Shown: one piece after another, positions 9,102 through 17,156 of the stretch
How the letters are laid out: every line of letters begins with the position of its first letter
How positions within the stretch are numbered: position 1 is the first letter of the stretch
Assembly: GCA_938007935.1 (NCBI GenBank)
Contig: CALLMD010000024.1
Location: 1 to 64,000, forward strand
Direction: 5' to 3'
From: an uncultured Hellea sp.
Lineage (GTDB): Bacteria; Pseudomonadota; Alphaproteobacteria; Caulobacterales; Maricaulaceae
Length of the DNA: 64,000 nt
Notes under the pieces: model-generated
Seen by the model: only the letters and a program-made list of their open reading frames with translations
Databases searched by the model: none
What the model was told of the DNA's origin: nothing
Made by a program: the position numbers and the translations under genes

Positions 9102-9596
9102 AAATACATACCACGCCCCGCTGCCGCCATGCCTGATATGGGCTTGGGCGTAGGTGGCAATTAAGGGTCTTATCTCGGCCTCGCCTATCCAGTGCGGGAA
9201 ATTACGCCGCAGCACGCCTTCACCGCGTAGGCCTTTGCCTGTCACGACAAGTACGCATTTATGCCCGCGATTTGAGGCGCGCATAATGGCGCGGTGCAGG
9301 GCAGGGCGGGCCATGTTTTGCGTCATGTCATGGAGGTCAATTTTCGCGTCAATCTCGACGCGTCCGCGGCGTACCTTTTTATCCTGATTAACATCGAGAG
9401 ATTGCGGCAGGCCGCGCTGGCTTGGCCGTTCAAGCGGGGGCAGGCGCAGCATATTGGCGAAGTCTTCGGTGGTCGGCCCTTTGGGCGGGAGCGGCTTGGA
9501 GGATTTCGGCCCTTTAAAGGCCCGCCTTGGCGCAACAGTGCGCGAGACGCGGCCCCAGACTTGTTTCTCTTCGGGCTGTAATTTACGGCCGCTCAT
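9090..9596 (-). CDS. Smr/MutS2-type endonuclease domain protein
   Basis: The 168-aa protein has a basic, proline-rich N-terminal half. A Smr domain follows from about residue 80: IDLHDMTQNMARPALHRAI (the LDLHG-like motif), VVTGKGLRGEGVLRRNFP (the TGxG loop) and the end HIRHGGSGAWYVFLKG. Smr domains nick or cleave nucleic acids; in bacteria some act on stalled-ribosome mRNA. The gene lies 3 bp after mltA on the same strand, and the Smr-MltA-Tim44-SecB order is common in alphaproteobacteria. Confidence 0.88.
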   Translation of the reverse strand: MSGRKLQPEEKQVWGRVSRTVAPRRAFKGPKSSKPLPPKGPTTEDFANMLRLPPLERPSQRGLPQSLDVNQDKKVRRGRVEIDAKIDLHDMTQNMARPALHRAIMRASNRGHKCVLVVTGKGLRGEGVLRRNFPHWIGEAEIRPLIATYAQAHIRHGGSGAWYVFLKG

Positions 9597-9599
9597 AAT

Positions 9600-10895
9600 T
9601 TAGGATTTTGTGCCCAGTCTCGCGCTCAAGGCTTTGGGGACAAGAATGGTCCATGTGACGGGATGTTTCATCACGCCCGCTTTGTTGCCCGCTTCATCAC
9701 CAGCGCCAAAGAATAAATCCCCGCGCAGCGGCCCGCGAATAGCGTTACCTGTATCTTGCGCGCTAACCAAAAGACCCGTTTTGACGCCGCGATAATCCCC
9801 GCCATATTGCGGTAAGGTCGTTTCAAGCCAGATAAGACTGCCATAAGGGTGGTAACGCGGATCGACTGCAATAGAGCCCATATCGGTGAGCGCCACGCGC
9901 ATGGCTCCGCGCGGGCCTTCACCCGCTATAATGACTTGCTCGGCGAAGAATATATAGCGCGGGTTTTCATTCATCAGCTCGCGTGTGGCCTGCGGCCCTG
10001 CGCGCCCCATCCACTCGCTAATGGATTGCTTGGAGGCTTGCTCCAAGCTCATCTCGCCGCGATCGACGAGGATTTTACCAATGGATTTATAACCCTTACC
10101 ATTATTACCGGCATAGGCGGCGCGGATAGAGGTGCCGTCTGAAAATCTAAGGCGGCCAGAGCCTTGGACTTGCATGAAGAAGACCTCAATAGGTTTGCCA
10201 TAAGCAATCACGCGCGAGGAGCGCGCATTTATATCTTTACGTGCCAGAGTTAGGACGGTTTCGTTAGTCGGTTTCGCGAGAACGGGCTCGGAATAAATAC
10301 TATCAGGAATTTTACGCACATTAATTTCAGGCTCGTAATAACCTGTCAGTAGGCCTTCCTCGCCTTCTGAGGTGCTGATTTGCGAGGGTTCAAAATAGGT
10401 TTCGAAGAAATAGCGGGCAGCATTATTATCGCTTCCGATAAATAGGGTTTCATCACAGGCCGCTTGCCAGTCATCATAGCGCCCATATTCGGGCAGGTTC
10501 GGATTAAGCTCAGCAAAGGGGTCAGCTTTAGCGAAGCTTTTACAGCTTGCTTTAAAAGATTTTAGCGCAGGGCTTAGATCGGCAAAATACCAATGCGGGA
10601 TGGCGTCATACCATTTCGGCTGTTCAAAAATTTCAATGACAGGCGGCTGCGGCGCGGGGGCAGGCGGGGCGAAGATTTCAATGACAACGGGCGGGGCAGG
10701 TAGCGGCTCAGCGATGACAATGACATCTGATGAGTCTGTTGATGACTCAGTCTCAGCCTCGCCGCTTGGGCTTGCCGTGTCATTTTGTGTCGTTTGCTCG
10801 GGTGCCGCTGGGGTAGGCTCAGCGATTGTCGTGCAGCCTGTGATGAGGAGAGCAAGACACAGAATCATCCCTAGGTTAGTTATTAAGCGCGGCAT
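9600..10895 (-). CDS. mltA: Membrane-bound lytic murein transglycosylase A
   Basis: MltA cleaves peptidoglycan to 1,6-anhydromuropeptides at the outer membrane. The 431-aa protein has a lipoprotein signal ending LLITGC, then a Pro/Ala/Glu-rich linker to about residue 95. The MltA domain contains EEGLLTGYYEPEI, VQGSGRLRFSDG, GNNGKGYKSIG, and the 3D-like end with the catalytic aspartate in SAQDTGNAIRGPLRGDLFFG. The linker is longer than in E. coli MltA. It lies 4 bp downstream of the Tim44-like gene and is probably in one operon with smr. Confidence 0.93.
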   Translation of the reverse strand: MPRLITNLGMILCLALLITGCTTIAEPTPAAPEQTTQNDTASPSGEAETESSTDSSDVIVIAEPLPAPPVVIEIFAPPAPAPQPPVIEIFEQPKWYDAIPHWYFADLSPALKSFKASCKSFAKADPFAELNPNLPEYGRYDDWQAACDETLFIGSDNNAARYFFETYFEPSQISTSEGEEGLLTGYYEPEINVRKIPDSIYSEPVLAKPTNETVLTLARKDINARSSRVIAYGKPIEVFFMQVQGSGRLRFSDGTSIRAAYAGNNGKGYKSIGKILVDRGEMSLEQASKQSISEWMGRAGPQATRELMNENPRYIFFAEQVIIAGEGPRGAMRVALTDMGSIAVDPRYHPYGSLIWLETTLPQYGGDYRGVKTGLLVSAQDTGNAIRGPLRGDLFFGAGDEAGNKAGVMKHPVTWTILVPKALSARLGTKS

Positions 10896-10899
10896 ATAT

Positions 10900-11685
10900 T
10901 TACGGCTTTTTATTTGGTTTTTTGGCCGCGGGTTTTTTCGTCGTCGTCTTGTTTTTAGTTACCGTTTTCTTTGGCGCCGCTTTTTTGGGAGCCGTCTTTT
11001 TAGCGCTTGGTTGTTTAGGGGCTGGTTTTGTATCTGGCGTCGGATCAGCATCGAGCGCATCTCCTTCACTTTGGGCGACATCAGAAAGCCGCCAATTGGG
11101 ATCAGAAGCTTTAAGGTTACGTTCAAAGGTCCAGATTTCTGAAATGCTTGAGAGGATATCAGGGTCGCCTTGCACGACTTCGCCTTGCGCGTTCATCAAG
11201 GCCGAGGTTAGCTCGGATTCGTATAGGACAGATATTGTCGCTTTTTTGCCCTCTAATTGACTGTCTTGAATAGAGGCGCGGCGCAGACGACCTAAATCTG
11301 TGACCTGAGTGAGGTTATCCGCTTCGCGCGCATCAATTGCGCCAGAGTAAACATCAAAAACATCTTTGGTCAGAAGGTCTTTAAGCTGCGCGCGGTCGCC
11401 AGAGGCAAAGGCCTCTAAAATCATGGAATAGGCGGCTTTGGCTCCGTCCATGAAAGAGGCGGGTGAAAAATTAGGGTCAGCTTGTGCAATGGCGTCGAGC
11501 CCTGTTTTTGGTGTCCCGTCATCAGCGTTTGGCACAAGGCTGAGCTGCGGCTTTTTCTTGTCTTTAAATAAATCAAGATCAGCCTCGGGGCCTTGGCCAA
11601 CAGATTTGCCCAGCACAGTATAAAGCATGACGCAGACGATGGTCGCGATGGCGGCATAAAGTATGACTTGATACATGTCTGTCAT
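10900..11685 (-). CDS. Tim44/TimA-like membrane-anchored protein with Lys/Pro/Ala tail
   Basis: The 261-aa protein has one N-terminal membrane segment (YQVILYAAIATIVCVMLYTV). A Tim44-like domain spans about residues 70-205 (FMDGAKAAYSMILEAFASGD, DVFDVYSGAI, WTFERNLKASDPNWRLSDV). The family is the bacterial relative of mitochondrial Tim44; in alphaproteobacteria its role in protein targeting is suggested, not settled. Residues 213-261 form an unusual low-complexity tail of Lys, Pro, Ala and Thr repeats. It is divergent from secB, whose product has a charged N-terminal extension. Confidence 0.82.
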   Translation of the reverse strand: MTDMYQVILYAAIATIVCVMLYTVLGKSVGQGPEADLDLFKDKKKPQLSLVPNADDGTPKTGLDAIAQADPNFSPASFMDGAKAAYSMILEAFASGDRAQLKDLLTKDVFDVYSGAIDAREADNLTQVTDLGRLRRASIQDSQLEGKKATISVLYESELTSALMNAQGEVVQGDPDILSSISEIWTFERNLKASDPNWRLSDVAQSEGDALDADPTPDTKPAPKQPSAKKTAPKKAAPKKTVTKNKTTTKKPAAKKPNKKP

Positions 11686-11854
11686 TTGGTGTCAGTCCTG
11701 GGCTGCGGCCTTGATATTTGACATATCATCGCCATTTGTGATTTGCAGATAAGGTGTATAGCGCCTTCTCGCAATAAGCAATTGCTTGGCTGTATGCACT
11801 ATGATAGCCCGCGCGCAGAGGAATTGTACGAGATTTATACGGGAGACCGACATT

Positions 11855-12397
11855 ATGGCGAAGAAGCCAATCAAAAAAGAAAAAGAAGCTGCCAAAGCCG
11901 CTGAAGCTGCGGCCAAGGAAGAGGCTGAAAATGCAGCTCAAGCCGAGGCTCTGCAATCCGGCCCAATGCTCAGCGTTTTAGCGCAATATACCAAGGATGC
12001 GAGTTTTGAAAATCCAAACGCGCCGGATAGCCTGCGTTCGGGGTTAGATGCGCCGCAAATTCAAATCGGTATCGAAATTGGCCGCCAGATGATGGAAGGC
12101 GATAATGTCGAAGTGACTTTGATGCTAAAGGCGGATGCGCGCCGCGGCGATCAAGTGGCCTTTATTGCAGAGCTTGAATATGCAGGGCTCTTTGCCTTTC
12201 AAGGCGTTAGCGCCGAAGAAATTCAGCCGCTTATCTTAATCGAATGCCCGCGTATGCTCTTCCCATTTGCGCGCCAAATTATGGCCGAGATGACACAAAA
12301 TGGCGGCTACCCGCCTATCATGTTAGAGCCGCCAGATTTCGCCGCCATGTTCCGCGAAGAAATGATGCGCCGCGCGGCAGAACAGCCGACGAATTAA
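11855..12397 (+). CDS. secB: Protein-export chaperone SecB
   Basis: SecB holds presecretory proteins unfolded and delivers them to SecA. The 180-aa protein has a SecB core from about residue 40 (SVLAQYTKDASFENPNAP, VTLMLKADARRGDQVAFIAE, YAGLFAFQGV, CPRMLFPFARQIMAEMTQNG, GYPPIMLEPPDFAAMF). It is preceded by an unusually long Lys/Ala/Glu-rich extension. ATG 11855 is chosen because GGGAG lies upstream and an earlier ATG would add unrelated sequence. An intrinsic terminator follows the gene. Confidence 0.95.
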   Translation: MAKKPIKKEKEAAKAAEAAAKEEAENAAQAEALQSGPMLSVLAQYTKDASFENPNAPDSLRSGLDAPQIQIGIEIGRQMMEGDNVEVTLMLKADARRGDQVAFIAELEYAGLFAFQGVSAEEIQPLILIECPRMLFPFARQIMAEMTQNGGYPPIMLEPPDFAAMFREEMMRRAAEQPTN

Positions 12398-12420
12398 ACG
12401 CAAATCAGATATAATAAACC

Positions 12421-12446
12421 AAGCCCCTTCTTTGGGGCTTTTTTTT
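12421..12446 (+). terminator. Rho-independent terminator after secB
   Basis: The stem AAGCCCC / GGGGCTT closes a short TTCTTT-type loop and is followed at once by a run of eight T. It lies 24 bp past the secB stop. Confidence 0.9.
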
Positions 12447-12549
12447 ATGGCGTGATTGTCGTCACATCCAAAGGTCTAAGACAAAGATAAAAAGCCTGGT
12501 ACATAATTCAGTTATCAAGGGGTTTAAGACTCTTACCGAGCCCACAGCG

Positions 12550-12581
12550 ATTGCGCCGTCCTAATGAGGGGGCGGCGCAAT
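12550..12581 (-). terminator. Strong hairpin at the 3' end of the lipoprotein gene
   Basis: ATTGCGCCGTCC and GGGCGGCGCAAT form a 12-bp stem (one G-T) around an 8-nt loop, starting 3 bp after the stop codon of the minus-strand gene. No T-run follows, so it may be a Rho-linked terminator or an mRNA-stabilising 3' hairpin rather than a classical intrinsic terminator. Confidence 0.5.
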
Positions 12582-12584
12582 TCA

Positions 12585-14183
12585 TTATTCAGCGATAGCG
12601 GTCAACCCCAAGGCTTCCATGGAGGTGTCGCTATTTTTTAGATTTGCGACGTCTGTTAGGGCAATCGGTGTGCTGGGGTTCATCACGATGGATAGTGTTT
12701 TACCATTTCCATCGACAAAGTCACCGACTGCGCCGCCGACTTCTTTCATTAGGTCGCGCTCTAGGCCTGAACCCGCGGCGAGCGGAGCGAGGGAAATGGC
12801 AAGCTTCATTTCTTTTTTAAGCTGCTCGGGCGAGGCGCCACGAAACTTTGCCGCAAGACCAAGGCCCCGTTCGACAATGGACCTATCCTCAAGGCGTAGC
12901 TGCATGCCATTTAACGTTAGAGCCTGCATGGCCGCTTCGGTATCACTTGATGATTGCTTGTCATTGATCTTGGACTGAAATTCACCGAGGCCTGACGCGC
13001 TATAATTATAGTCAAGATTAAAGCCATCTTTCATGGATACAAGGCCGTCCTTAACCGTGATTGTATCTTTATTGCTATCAATGATTTGGGTCTGGCTAGA
13101 TTCAAAAACTAATTCTTCAAAACCAAGTTCTTTGACCATGGCAAAGGCTTGTTTGGCCTGCGGGGAATTAGGCGCGTCCTTTAATTTGATTGTGAAAGGT
13201 TCGCTGACCTGTTTGATGGTTGTCACGCCGTCTTTTTCAGTGGCTTTACCTGCAAACCCATTTGTGTTGACGGCGAAAACAGAGCTATCAAAGCTTAGAT
13301 TTTCCAATTTGACTTCGTCAAAATTTTTACCCACGGATCCAAATTTACTCATCATGCTTGTGGGCGCGCCAACACCTTTGAGCAATGAGGAGCGCAGGCC
13401 TGTTGCTGAAAATTCATCTAGCTTAAGCTCACCGCTTTCGCCCTGTTTGCTCTCGAAATTGAAATTAACGCCGTCGATGAGAATATCTGTAAGACCCGTG
13501 CTTTCATCCTCCCCCCAAATAATGTGATCAAGACCGCCATTAAGCTCTTCCGATGAGACGTTGACATCGTCGAGTGATAAAGCGCCAAAGCCAAGATCCT
13601 CGTCTTTCATTTCAATATCAAGATCGTCTACGCCCTGAATATTAGAGATCGAGGCAATAATGGATTTGGCCATATCAGGCGTTGGGCGCGCCATGCTCAT
13701 ATTCGCCACGGTCACGGTGACATTATCTTCTTTGCTGAACATTTTAATGCCGGAAAAATCAGCCCGGTCAAATGTGGCGGTCTCGCCTTCCATATGCACG
13801 CCGAATAATTCAGCGCTCTCTATAGTCAGATCGCCTTCGTCGCTTTTGGCAGTAAGGGCCGTATATTTATAATTCCCCGCTTTGCCTGTGGATTTCTTCC
13901 AGCTTAAATTCTCATTTGAAGATTCAAGCAGGCTTAGACCTTGTAAAGCTTCATTGGCTTCCGCTTCGGAAACTTTCCGGCTCGGGACGTCAAAATGCTT
14001 GGCAAAGGCTTTGCGCGACGGGGATTTTAGCTCGAGTTCGGAGGCTGGCGCTGATTTTTCCGCAGATGGCCCCTTGTCCTTTGGCGAACAGGCCCCCACC
14101 ATAAGAGGCGCAGAGAGAATCACCGTAATGCCTGCTGAACGTAGCAAGGCAGAACGAAAAGAGGATAGACGAGTAGCGGGCAT
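12585..14183 (-). CDS. Predicted lipoprotein of unknown function
   Basis: The start at 14183 (AGGAAA upstream) gives 532 aa with a signal peptide ending in a lipobox-like VGAC. A Lys/Ser/Pro linker follows. The rest is a long region of repeated short beta-strand phrases (GDLTIESAELFGV, ATFDRADFSGIKM, VKLENLSFDSSV, SKINDKQSSSDTEAAMQ). These resemble translocated or AsmA-like repetitive beta domains, but no family is certain. Location in the periplasm or outer membrane is inferred. Its ATG overlaps that of the divergent protease gene (shared CATG at 14181-14184). A longer GTG start at 14222 is possible. Confidence 0.6.
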   Translation of the reverse strand: MPATRLSSFRSALLRSAGITVILSAPLMVGACSPKDKGPSAEKSAPASELELKSPSRKAFAKHFDVPSRKVSEAEANEALQGLSLLESSNENLSWKKSTGKAGNYKYTALTAKSDEGDLTIESAELFGVHMEGETATFDRADFSGIKMFSKEDNVTVTVANMSMARPTPDMAKSIIASISNIQGVDDLDIEMKDEDLGFGALSLDDVNVSSEELNGGLDHIIWGEDESTGLTDILIDGVNFNFESKQGESGELKLDEFSATGLRSSLLKGVGAPTSMMSKFGSVGKNFDEVKLENLSFDSSVFAVNTNGFAGKATEKDGVTTIKQVSEPFTIKLKDAPNSPQAKQAFAMVKELGFEELVFESSQTQIIDSNKDTITVKDGLVSMKDGFNLDYNYSASGLGEFQSKINDKQSSSDTEAAMQALTLNGMQLRLEDRSIVERGLGLAAKFRGASPEQLKKEMKLAISLAPLAAGSGLERDLMKEVGGAVGDFVDGNGKTLSIVMNPSTPIALTDVANLKNSDTSMEALGLTAIAE

Positions 14184-14952
14184 GGGTAGTTTCCTATCAA
14201 ATTTAGCAAAATCGCGTAGCACGGAAAAGAGCGTCGCTAAAGCGCTATTCCCATTTCGCGATGAAACTGATCCGCGAATTGTTTATAAATTATCTGAGCG
14301 CGCGCGGCGTATTTCGCTTAAAGTCAATACCTCTGACCGCGAAGTTTCGGTCGTTGTACCGGGGGTTAAAGCGCTACCTAAGGCGCGTAAATTTGCGCGT
14401 CAGCAAAGAGATTGGATAAATGTCCAACTTGAAAGCCTGCCCCCACCTCAGCCTTTTGAAGCTGGCGGCCATATCTTGATACGCGGCGAGCTTTATCAGC
14501 TGGTTTCGCCGCCCGGGCGCGGGCGCCCTAAAGTCGATCATGAACGCCGCGTGGTCAATGTTCCCTCGCCAGATGCCGAAAGCTTTCCTGGGCGTGTGCG
14601 CCGCTTCCTTATTCGCGAGGCGCGCGAGGAACTCACAGCCGCTTCTCATTTTTACGCCGAAAAACTAGGCAAGCGCATTGGGAAGATCTCTGTCCGCGAT
14701 ACCTCCTCGCGCTGGGGTTCTTGTGTAACGCGCAAAGGGGAGGGACATATCTCTTATAGTTGGCGGCTAATTTCAGCGCCGCCATTTGTACTTGATTATG
14801 TCGCCGCGCATGAATGTGCCCATATGGTTGAGGATAATCACAGCGCGGCCTTTTGGAGCGTTTGCGAGTCGATTAATGATGATGTCAAGCGAGCCAGTAA
14901 GTGGCTGCGCAAGAACGGGGCCTTCCTTCATGCGGTTGGTGCAGAGTGGTAG
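14182..14952 (+). CDS. YgjP/WLM-type zinc metallopeptidase (DUF45)
   Basis: The 256-aa protein has the DUF45/YgjP layout. An N-terminal beta region contains YKLSERARRISLKVN, a middle segment GGHILIRGELYQLV. The C-terminal metalloprotease core contains SRWGSCVTRKG, YVAAHECAHMVEDNHSAAFW (HECAH zinc motif with a downstream His) and a helical end. Family members are intracellular and poorly characterised. The ATG 14182 overlaps the divergent lipoprotein start, and the next gene begins 1 bp after its stop if GTG 14954 is used. Confidence 0.87.
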   Translation: MGSFLSNLAKSRSTEKSVAKALFPFRDETDPRIVYKLSERARRISLKVNTSDREVSVVVPGVKALPKARKFARQQRDWINVQLESLPPPQPFEAGGHILIRGELYQLVSPPGRGRPKVDHERRVVNVPSPDAESFPGRVRRFLIREAREELTAASHFYAEKLGKRIGKISVRDTSSRWGSCVTRKGEGHISYSWRLISAPPFVLDYVAAHECAHMVEDNHSAAFWSVCESINDDVKRASKWLRKNGAFLHAVGAEW

Positions 14953-14953
14953 T

Positions 14954-15673
14954 GTGGCCAAGCGGTCTAAATCTATAAAATCCGAAACGATTAAAGAAAC
15001 GCAGCTTTACGCGCCTATAAAGGCCTATTTCACGGCGCAAGGTTATGAGGTAAAAGGGGAAGTTGGCGCTGCGGATCTTGTCGCGGTGCCCAAAAGTAAA
15101 TCCGATAAAGAACCGGTCATTGTTGAGCTTAAAACAGGCTTTACGCTCTCGCTCTTTCATCAAGCGATTAACCGCCAATCCATGACTGATCAGGTTTATA
15201 TCGCCGTTCCGCATAAGACAGGCAAAGCGGGCCTTGTGGCGATGCGTAAGAATAAGATGCTCTGCCGCCGTCTGCGTCTTGGGCTGATTACGGTAAGGCT
15301 TTCTGATGGACGGGTCGTGATACATTGTGAACCCGCGCCGTTCACGCCGCGTAAAATCAAAGCTAAAAAAACCAAACTACTCTCGGAGTTTGATAGTCGC
15401 CACGGCGATCCTAATGCCGGCGGGATGACCTCGGAAGGCATGATGACCTCTTACCGTCAGGGGGCATTGCGCTGCGCCAAAGTGCTCCATGATGAAGGGG
15501 CTTGCAAAGCCGCCTATGTCGCCAAGATGGCAGGTTTTGACAAAGCCCGTAATTTGATGGCGGCTAATCATTATGGCTGGTTTGAAAAAATTGACCGCGG
15601 CGTTTACGGCCTGACCAGAGAAGGGGCCAAAGCTCTAGAAGAGCATGCCGAAGCGGTTGCGTCTATGATGTAA
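14954..15673 (+). CDS. DUF2161 family PD-(D/E)XK-like protein
   Basis: The protein (239 aa from GTG 14954; ATG 14930 and GTG 14939 are alternatives inside the previous gene) contains ETQLYAPIKAYFTAQGYEVKG, GAADLVAV and VIVELKTGFT. These give the acidic-E-x-K order of a restriction-endonuclease-like fold, as described for DUF2161. A C-terminal winged-helix-like part (GLTREGAKALEEHAEAV) follows. Nuclease or phosphodiesterase activity is predicted for the family, not shown. It probably belongs to the same transcript as the YgjP-type gene. Confidence 0.8.
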   Translation: MAKRSKSIKSETIKETQLYAPIKAYFTAQGYEVKGEVGAADLVAVPKSKSDKEPVIVELKTGFTLSLFHQAINRQSMTDQVYIAVPHKTGKAGLVAMRKNKMLCRRLRLGLITVRLSDGRVVIHCEPAPFTPRKIKAKKTKLLSEFDSRHGDPNAGGMTSEGMMTSYRQGALRCAKVLHDEGACKAAYVAKMAGFDKARNLMAANHYGWFEKIDRGVYGLTREGAKALEEHAEAVASMM

Positions 15674-15686
15674 AATACTCAGATCT

Positions 15687-16601
15687 TTACAAAGAGCTGA
15701 ATGAGACAATATCATATCCTGCTTTGATAAGAGTGCGGTTTACTTCGGCAATGTGATTAGGACCAACTTCACAACAACCGCCTATAATTTTCGCGCCAGT
15801 ATTTGCCCAATCTAAGGCATATTCGGCATAAACTGTTGGAGATAAATCTATCCTGGCTTTCAACCCAGCTGTCGTACCCCCTGCATCCAGAGGGGCGATG
15901 GACTGGAACCCATTGGCGTAACCTCCAACTATAGGACATAAAGATGTAAGGATTGGCATAGCAAGTGTAACTGTTTCGGGCATGCTACAATTTACAGTTA
16001 TCGCCTTAACATCTAATGGCATAACGGCGTCTATGGCGTTTGAAAGCGATTCGCCAGAACGTAGCTTCTCAGGATTTTCATCATCCAATGTAAAACTGAC
16101 AATTGTCGGTAAATCGGCTTCTCGTGCCGCTGTGACGGCTGCAACAGCTTCTCGGATTGTCGCGAGTGTTTCACAAAGAATTAGGTCTATGCCATCTTTT
16201 TGGATGGCAACTAGATTTCTGTATTGTTCTAGGCATTGTGAAGAGTCAGGAGCTAATTCAGGTTTATAACTCGCGACAAGAGGGGGCAAGCACCCCGCAA
16301 TCATAACGTCTGATATTCTAGACTTTTTTCGCGCCAATTTTGCGGCTTTTTTTGCAGCATTATGAATAGGCGCAAATAAATCAACACTGGCATCCCGTGC
16401 TAGTCTGGTCGGAGTCGCAGTATAGTTATTTAGAGCTATAACTTTAGCTCCTGATTTTATGAAATCGAGATGAAGGTCTTGAACTAAATCTGCGTTATCT
16501 AACATCACGCGTGATGACCATAAAGATGTTGGCGGCTGGCCAGATCGCCGAATGAGTTCTTGCCCCATCCCTCCATCGAGAAGAATGACTGAGTTATCCA
16601 T
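15687..16601 (-). CDS. Homocysteine S-methyltransferase family protein
   Basis: The 304-aa protein has the cobalamin-independent homocysteine methyltransferase barrel. Features are VILLDGGMGQELIRRSG at the N-terminus, the first zinc cysteine in AITVNCSMPE, and the paired cysteines in IIGGCCEVGPNHI at the C-terminus. These three Cys bind zinc and activate homocysteine; the donor may be S-methylmethionine or a betaine, not determinable here. ATG 16601 has GGGG 6 nt upstream; an ATG at 16613 is possible. It diverges from blaI across the BlaI operators. Confidence 0.88.
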   Translation of the reverse strand: MDNSVILLDGGMGQELIRRSGQPPTSLWSSRVMLDNADLVQDLHLDFIKSGAKVIALNNYTATPTRLARDASVDLFAPIHNAAKKAAKLARKKSRISDVMIAGCLPPLVASYKPELAPDSSQCLEQYRNLVAIQKDGIDLILCETLATIREAVAAVTAAREADLPTIVSFTLDDENPEKLRSGESLSNAIDAVMPLDVKAITVNCSMPETVTLAMPILTSLCPIVGGYANGFQSIAPLDAGGTTAGLKARIDLSPTVYAEYALDWANTGAKIIGGCCEVGPNHIAEVNRTLIKAGYDIVSFSSL

Positions 16602-16684
16602 TAATTTCCCCATTCTTGATTTTTAAACGTATTGCCGCGAACTGTTGTTAGAGCAAGGGTGAACTTGCGAGGAGTTATTAAATT

Positions 16685-16740
16685 ACGACAAATGCCGGTT
16701 TTATGTCTTTTTTGTAACTTTTCAAAACGACATTTGTCGT
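16685..16740. promoter_or_regulatory. Two BlaI-type operators, 42 bp apart
   Basis: Site 2 (16727-16740) is ACGACATTTGTCGT, with perfect 6-bp arms ACGACA/TGTCGT. Site 1 (16685-16698) is ACGACAAATGCCGG, with one perfect arm and a degenerate partner. Centres are 42 bp apart, four DNA turns, so repressor dimers would sit on one face. Site 2 ends 14 bp before the blaI ATG; both lie in the gap shared with the divergent methyltransferase gene. Autoregulation by the adjacent BlaI is inferred. Confidence 0.7.
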
Positions 16741-16754
16741 TTATGTGATTTGGT

Positions 16755-17135
16755 ATGATAAAGAAGAAAAAACCGTCTGCTGCTGAAACGGCTATCCTGA
16801 ATGTTTTATGGGAGCGCCAACCTTGCAGTGTTAAAACCGTGCATGAAGTCCTGAGCGCTACGAAGGATGTGGGCTACACAACCACACTTAAACAAATGCA
16901 GCGCCTTTTTGAAAAGGGCATGGTGTTGCGTGAACCGGGCGAGGGGAAGTCTTATAACTACCGCGCCGCCGTTGCCGAGAGCGAAACGAAGACTGATCTC
17001 TTTGACCGCTTTGTAGAAACGGCTTTTGGCGACTCTGTTTCAGATCTCGTCATGCACGCGCTTGGCAATGAAAAAACATCTGACGCGGAAATTGAAAAAA
17101 TAAAACAGTTCATCGCTAAGCTTGAACGCGAATAA
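16755..17135 (+). CDS. BlaI/MecI/CopY family repressor
   Basis: The 126-aa protein begins PSAAETAILNVLWERQPCSVKTVHEVLS and continues VGYTTTLKQMQRLFEKGMVLREP, the winged-helix DNA-binding domain of penicillinase repressors. A C-terminal dimerisation helix region (LFDRFVETAFGDSVSDLVMHAL) follows. BlaI proteins repress until a membrane M56 protease (BlaR1) signals. Here the M56 partner directly downstream is truncated before its zinc motif. The ACGACA-type operators upstream fit the family. Confidence 0.92.
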   Translation: MIKKKKPSAAETAILNVLWERQPCSVKTVHEVLSATKDVGYTTTLKQMQRLFEKGMVLREPGEGKSYNYRAAVAESETKTDLFDRFVETAFGDSVSDLVMHALGNEKTSDAEIEKIKQFIAKLERE

Positions 17136-17156
17136 TTAGACAAGAGAGGGCACGAC

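Noticed and set aside
11776-11787. 12-bp palindrome AAGCAATTGCTT in the Tim44-like/secB gap
   Set aside because: Perfect palindrome but short, single, and not tied to a known regulator; could be chance.
16602-16684. SAM or SAH riboswitch upstream of the homocysteine methyltransferase
   Set aside because: The gap is short and occupied by BlaI-type operators; no riboswitch core is visible.
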